From assembly GCA_938038825.1 (NCBI GenBank), contig CALHST010000034.1, positions 1 through 9,882 of the forward strand: a stretch of 9,882 bases of DNA, written 5' to 3'. Below, piece after piece: positions 7,308 to 9,882 of the stretch. The number at the start of each line of letters is the position of its first letter. Position 1 is the stretch's first letter. The translations under genes were made by a program, and so were the position numbers. The DNA comes from an uncultured Paracoccaceae bacterium (GTDB lineage: Bacteria > Pseudomonadota > Alphaproteobacteria > Rhodobacterales > Rhodobacteraceae). The notes under the pieces were generated by a model. It was not told the origin of the DNA, searched no databases, and was given only the letters and a program-made list of their open reading frames with translations.

Positions 7308-8204
7308 ATGATTAAGATCGGCAATGCACCCTGTAGCTGGGGTGTGGAATTTGCGGATGATCCGCGCAACCCCTCCTGGCGCAAAGTGCTGCAAGAAAAT
7401 GCAGCTGCAGGGTTCACGGGCATCGAACTGGGGCCCGTTGGCTTTATGCCCGAAGACCCGGCGCAGCTGGGTGATGCTTTGGAAGAGTTCGGACAAGAAC
7501 TGATTGGCGGCGTTGTTTTCCGCCCATTCCACGACCCCGATGCGTGGGACGATGTGATGGATGGGTCCGTGCGGACCTGTAAGGCACTGAAAGCCCACGG
7601 TGCGCAACATCTTGTGCTGATCGATTCCATCTCGCCACGCCGTGCTCCTACCGCTGGCCGTGTGAGCGAGGCCGAGCAGATGGACGCTGCTGAATGGGCC
7701 GCCTATCGCGACAAAATCGCGACCATCGCTAAGATGGGCGCTGAAGAATACGGGCTGACTGTCGGTATCCACGCGCACGCAGCTGGCTTTATGGATTTCG
7801 AACCCGAGCTTGAACGCCTGTTGGACGAAGTGGATGAGAACATCCTAAAAATCTGTTTTGATACCGGCCACCATTCCTATGCGGGTTTTGATCCCGTAGC
7901 CTTCATGAAAAAGCACATAAGCCGCATCAGCTATATGCATTTCAAAGACATCGACCCAAAAGTGAAGGCAGACGTCATCGCCAACCGCACGGGGTTCTAC
8001 GACGCCTGCGGTCAAGGTATCTTTTGCAACTTGGGTGACGGCGATGTCGACTTCCCCGAAGTGCGGCAAGTCTTGCTCGACTCCGGTTTTGAGGGCTGGT
8101 GCACCGTGGAACAGGATTGCGATCCGGCTGGCGACACGTCGCCCATCGACGACGCAAAATTGAACCGCGCCTATCTGCAATCCATCGGTTTCGAAGGAGC
8201 CTGA
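7308..8204 (+). CDS. IolE/IolI-like xylose-isomerase-type TIM-barrel protein, probable inosose dehydratase or isomerase
   Basis: A 298-residue AP-endonuclease-2-type TIM barrel. It begins MIKIGNAPCSWGVEF, and Glu40 (GIELG) ends an early strand. HAHAAG (155-160), CFDTGHHSYAG (183-193; Asp185, His188), MHFKDI (210-215; His211) and TVEQD (266-270; Glu268) are the expected metal-site positions. The segment NRTGFYDACGQGIFCNLGDGDVDF followed by the VEQDCDP stretch resembles the C-terminal half of inosose dehydratases. Because iolE is absent from the left arm, this protein may dehydrate inosose to the dione used by IolD. Its N-terminus differs from canonical IolE (GIAPIGWxNDD-like), so an IolI-type isomerase or a 3-keto-glycoside-acting enzyme remains possible. 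A GGAAAGGA site precedes the ATG. The next gene starts 3 nt after the stop, with its AAGGAG site inside this gene. Confidence 0.75.
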   Translation: MIKIGNAPCSWGVEFADDPRNPSWRKVLQENAAAGFTGIELGPVGFMPEDPAQLGDALEEFGQELIGGVVFRPFHDPDAWDDVMDGSVRTCKALKAHGAQHLVLIDSISPRRAPTAGRVSEAEQMDAAEWAAYRDKIATIAKMGAEEYGLTVGIHAHAAGFMDFEPELERLLDEVDENILKICFDTGHHSYAGFDPVAFMKKHISRISYMHFKDIDPKVKADVIANRTGFYDACGQGIFCNLGDGDVDFPEVRQVLLDSGFEGWCTVEQDCDPAGDTSPIDDAKLNRAYLQSIGFEGA

Positions 8205-8207
8205 ACC

Positions 8208-9341
8208 ATGGCAAAACTGAACTGGGGCATGATCGGCGGCGGCGAAGGCAGCCAAATCGGGCCCGCACACCGCATGGGCGCTTTGGCTGATGGAAATTTC
8301 ACACTGGCAGCCGGCGCATTAGATCATGACGCGGAAAAGGGTCGGGCCTATGCGCAGCAACTTGGTGTCGCTGCGGACCGCGCCTATGGCAATTGGCAAG
8401 AGATGCTTGAGGGCGAAAAGACACGCGATGACAAGATCGACCTGGTCACGGTCGCAACGCCCAACTCGACCCATTTCGAGATCACCAAAGCGTTTCTTGA
8501 AAACGGCTTCAACGTGTTGTGCGAAAAGCCAATGACAATGACCGTCGAGGAAGGTGAAGAGATCGTTAAAGTCTCGAAAGCCAGCGGCAAGATCTGTGCA
8601 GTGAATTACTGTTACTCTGCCTATCCCATGGTGCGCGAGATGCGCAATATGGTGGCAAATGGTGATATCGGCAAAGTGCGCGTCATAGTAACCAATTTCA
8701 GCCACGGCCATCACGGCGACGCGGGCGACGCGGACAATCCGCGTGTGCGCTGGCGTTATGACCCCGCGATGGCAGGCGTTTCCGGTCAGTTCGCGGATTG
8801 CGGCATTCACGCGATGCACATGGCCAGCTTTATCGCAGGTGACGAAGTGAAAGAGGTCTCTGCCGATTTCGCCTCGACCATCGCAAGCCGTGAATTGGAA
8901 GACGACGCTATGGTTAACTTCCGCATGGAAGGCGGCACTGTCGGGCGGCTTTGGACGTCATCTGTGGCACTTGGCCGTCAGCATGGCTTCGACATCCAAA
9001 TCTTTGGCGAAACGGGCGGTATGAAATGGCTGTCCGAGCAACCAAACCAAGTGATGTACACGCCACTTGGCGGACGTACACAGATCATGGAAAAAGGCGA
9101 AGGCGGTCTGTCTGACGAGGCATCGCGCCTAAGCCGGGTCGCGATTGCACATCCCGAAGGCTTCCCCATGGCCGTGGCCAATATCTATGTTGATCTGGCG
9201 GCGGCTATTCAAGGTAAACCGCATGGTGCTTATCCCACAGCAACTGATGGCCTGCGTTCGATGGCGGCTGTTCACACCTGCGTTGCATCGGCAAAAGCGG
9301 GCGGTGTTTGGATGAATGCTGTTCCCGACCTGCTGGCTTAA
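8208..9341 (+). CDS. Second Gfo/Idh/MocA-family dehydrogenase of the cassette
   Basis: A 377-residue oxidoreductase of the subgroup with an extended nucleotide loop, GGGEGSQIGPAHRMGA (10-25), instead of a plain GxGxxG followed by xH. The EKP motif is at 106-108 (Lys107), and QFADCGIHAMHM gives Asp197 and His201 as probable catalytic residues. A stretch rich in His, Gly and Asp (SHGHHGDAGDADNP, 165-178) lies in the substrate domain. The ATG is 3 nt after the TIM-barrel stop, with AAGGAG 8 nt upstream, so the three genes form one transcript. The enzyme probably oxidises or reduces a cyclitol or sugar derivative that also passes through the TIM-barrel enzyme. The specific substrate is not determinable from sequence. 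Confidence 0.86.
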   Translation: MAKLNWGMIGGGEGSQIGPAHRMGALADGNFTLAAGALDHDAEKGRAYAQQLGVAADRAYGNWQEMLEGEKTRDDKIDLVTVATPNSTHFEITKAFLENGFNVLCEKPMTMTVEEGEEIVKVSKASGKICAVNYCYSAYPMVREMRNMVANGDIGKVRVIVTNFSHGHHGDAGDADNPRVRWRYDPAMAGVSGQFADCGIHAMHMASFIAGDEVKEVSADFASTIASRELEDDAMVNFRMEGGTVGRLWTSSVALGRQHGFDIQIFGETGGMKWLSEQPNQVMYTPLGGRTQIMEKGEGGLSDEASRLSRVAIAHPEGFPMAVANIYVDLAAAIQGKPHGAYPTATDGLRSMAAVHTCVASAKAGGVWMNAVPDLLA

Positions 9342-9350
9342 ACTCTACCA

Positions 9351-9402
9351 ATCTGCGCCCGACTTGCTAGGAAAGGATCAACCTTAACAGCTGGGCGCAG
9401 AT
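9351..9402 (+). repeat. 10-bp inverted repeat flanking the start of the methyltransferase gene
   Basis: ATCTGCGCCC (9351-9360) and GGGCGCAGAT (9393-9402) are perfect reverse complements separated by 32 bp; one further G-U pair is possible in RNA. The loop contains a small nested hairpin, AAGG/CCTT (9373-9376 and 9382-9385), and a purine-rich AGGAAAGGA at 9369-9377. The right arm ends 1 nt before the methyltransferase ATG. No T-run follows either arm, so it does not look like an intrinsic terminator. It could mask the translation start or act as a DNA-binding site. Confidence 0.6.
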
Positions 9403-9403
9403 C

Positions 9404-9882
9404 ATGGATGGATTTACATCAACTTCCTTTGGCGAACTAAATGCCAACGGGTACGACACAGATCAGGATCCCGGAACGACGCAAGAAGCCGTTGCATTGC
9501 TGTCCGAAATTGCAGACGGCGGCAGCATCCTGGAATTCGCGATTGGCACAGGACGCATAGCACTGCCGTTACTAGAACGCGGTCATGTCGTCGCCGGGAT
9601 CGAAGCGTCCCCCCTTATGGTCGATGTGATGCGCCAGAAACCCGGGGGAGATCAGATCGAAACCGTTATCGGTGACATGGCAACAGCACGTTTGGATAGA
9701 ACGTTCGATCACGCCATTCTGGTCTTCAACACCCTGTTCAACTTGACCACACAAGAGTCACAGATCGCGTGTTTCAAGAATGCAGCACGGCATTTGAACC
9801 GGAACGGAACCTTCACGATTGAAACCTACGTGCCGGACCTGTCCAGCTTTGTCGACGGACAACGGGTTCAAACCAAAGACGT
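9404..9882 (+). CDS. Class I SAM-dependent methyltransferase (3' end cut by window edge)
   Basis: About 159 residues are visible, translated by hand. The frame starts MDGFTSTSFGELNANGYD and an in-frame stop lies just upstream (9368-9370). SAM-binding motif I is ILEFAIGTGRIALPL (about 43-57). It is followed by the acidic residue at the end of strand 2 in VVAGIEASPLM, and by the motif II/III region IGDMA, with HAILVFNTLFNL later. This is the small-molecule type methyltransferase fold. Motif I has Ala-Ile (EFAIGTG) where GxG is commonest (ELGCGTG); this variant is known in the family. No clear ribosome site lies near the ATG, because the region is occupied by the inverted-repeat arm. The gene is 62 nt after the dehydrogenase stop and may be cotranscribed. 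Its target is unknown and a link to inositol metabolism is unproven. Confidence 0.75.
   Translation, partial: MDGFTSTSFGELNANGYDTDQDPGTTQEAVALLSEIADGGSILEFAIGTGRIALPLLERGHVVAGIEASPLMVDVMRQKPGGDQIETVIGDMATARLDRTFDHAILVFNTLFNLTTQESQIACFKNAARHLNRNGTFTIETYVPDLSSFVDGQRVQTKD

Noticed and set aside
6464..7630. 388-codon open frame on the minus strand across the first dehydrogenase and the TIM-barrel gene
   Set aside because: It lies opposite two well-supported genes with clear family motifs, its translation shows no recognisable domain, and it is explained as a codon-bias shadow.
9351..9402. Inverted repeat as a rho-independent terminator
   Set aside because: The loop is long (32 nt) and no T-run follows either arm, so a terminator is not supported.

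Overview
The window is a compact myo-inositol catabolism (iol) locus from a bacterium. Protein style, gene content and moderate-to-high GC suggest an alphaproteobacterium, most likely Rhodobacterales (Roseobacter group). That placement is an inference, because the window has no rRNA, tRNA or phylogenetic marker. No mobile element, CRISPR array or RNA gene was seen.

Left arm (about 1-6063, minus strand). Six genes are read leftward as one tightly packed operon: iolD, a phytanoyl-CoA-dioxygenase-like 2-oxoglutarate/Fe(II) oxygenase, iolC, iolB, a class II aldolase (IolJ role) and iolG (cut by the left edge). Junctions are 1-4 nt overlaps or gaps of 3-12 nt. The known iol enzymes cover oxidation of inositol (IolG), ring opening (IolD), isomerisation (IolB), phosphorylation (IolC) and aldol cleavage (aldolase). 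The oxygenase has no place in the textbook pathway, yet it is translationally coupled on both sides.

Centre (6064-6187). A 124-bp divergent control region holds a perfect 16-bp CG-centred palindrome, TTGCAACCGGTTGCAA. It looks like a LacI/GalR-family operator and overlaps candidate promoters for both arms.

Right arm (6188-9341, plus strand). A three-gene cassette reads Gfo/Idh/MocA dehydrogenase, IolE/IolI-like TIM-barrel protein, second Gfo/Idh/MocA dehydrogenase. The TIM-barrel protein could supply the inosose dehydratase step missing from the left arm. The two dehydrogenases may bring in other inositol isomers or related cyclitols or sugars. Downstream, after a 62-bp gap with a 10-bp inverted repeat, a class I SAM-dependent methyltransferase begins and runs off the right edge.

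Not seen in the window: iolA (malonate-semialdehyde dehydrogenase), a canonical iolE, a transporter, and any regulator gene. The most interesting parts are the embedded oxygenase, the dehydrogenase/TIM-barrel/dehydrogenase cassette and the shared operator.
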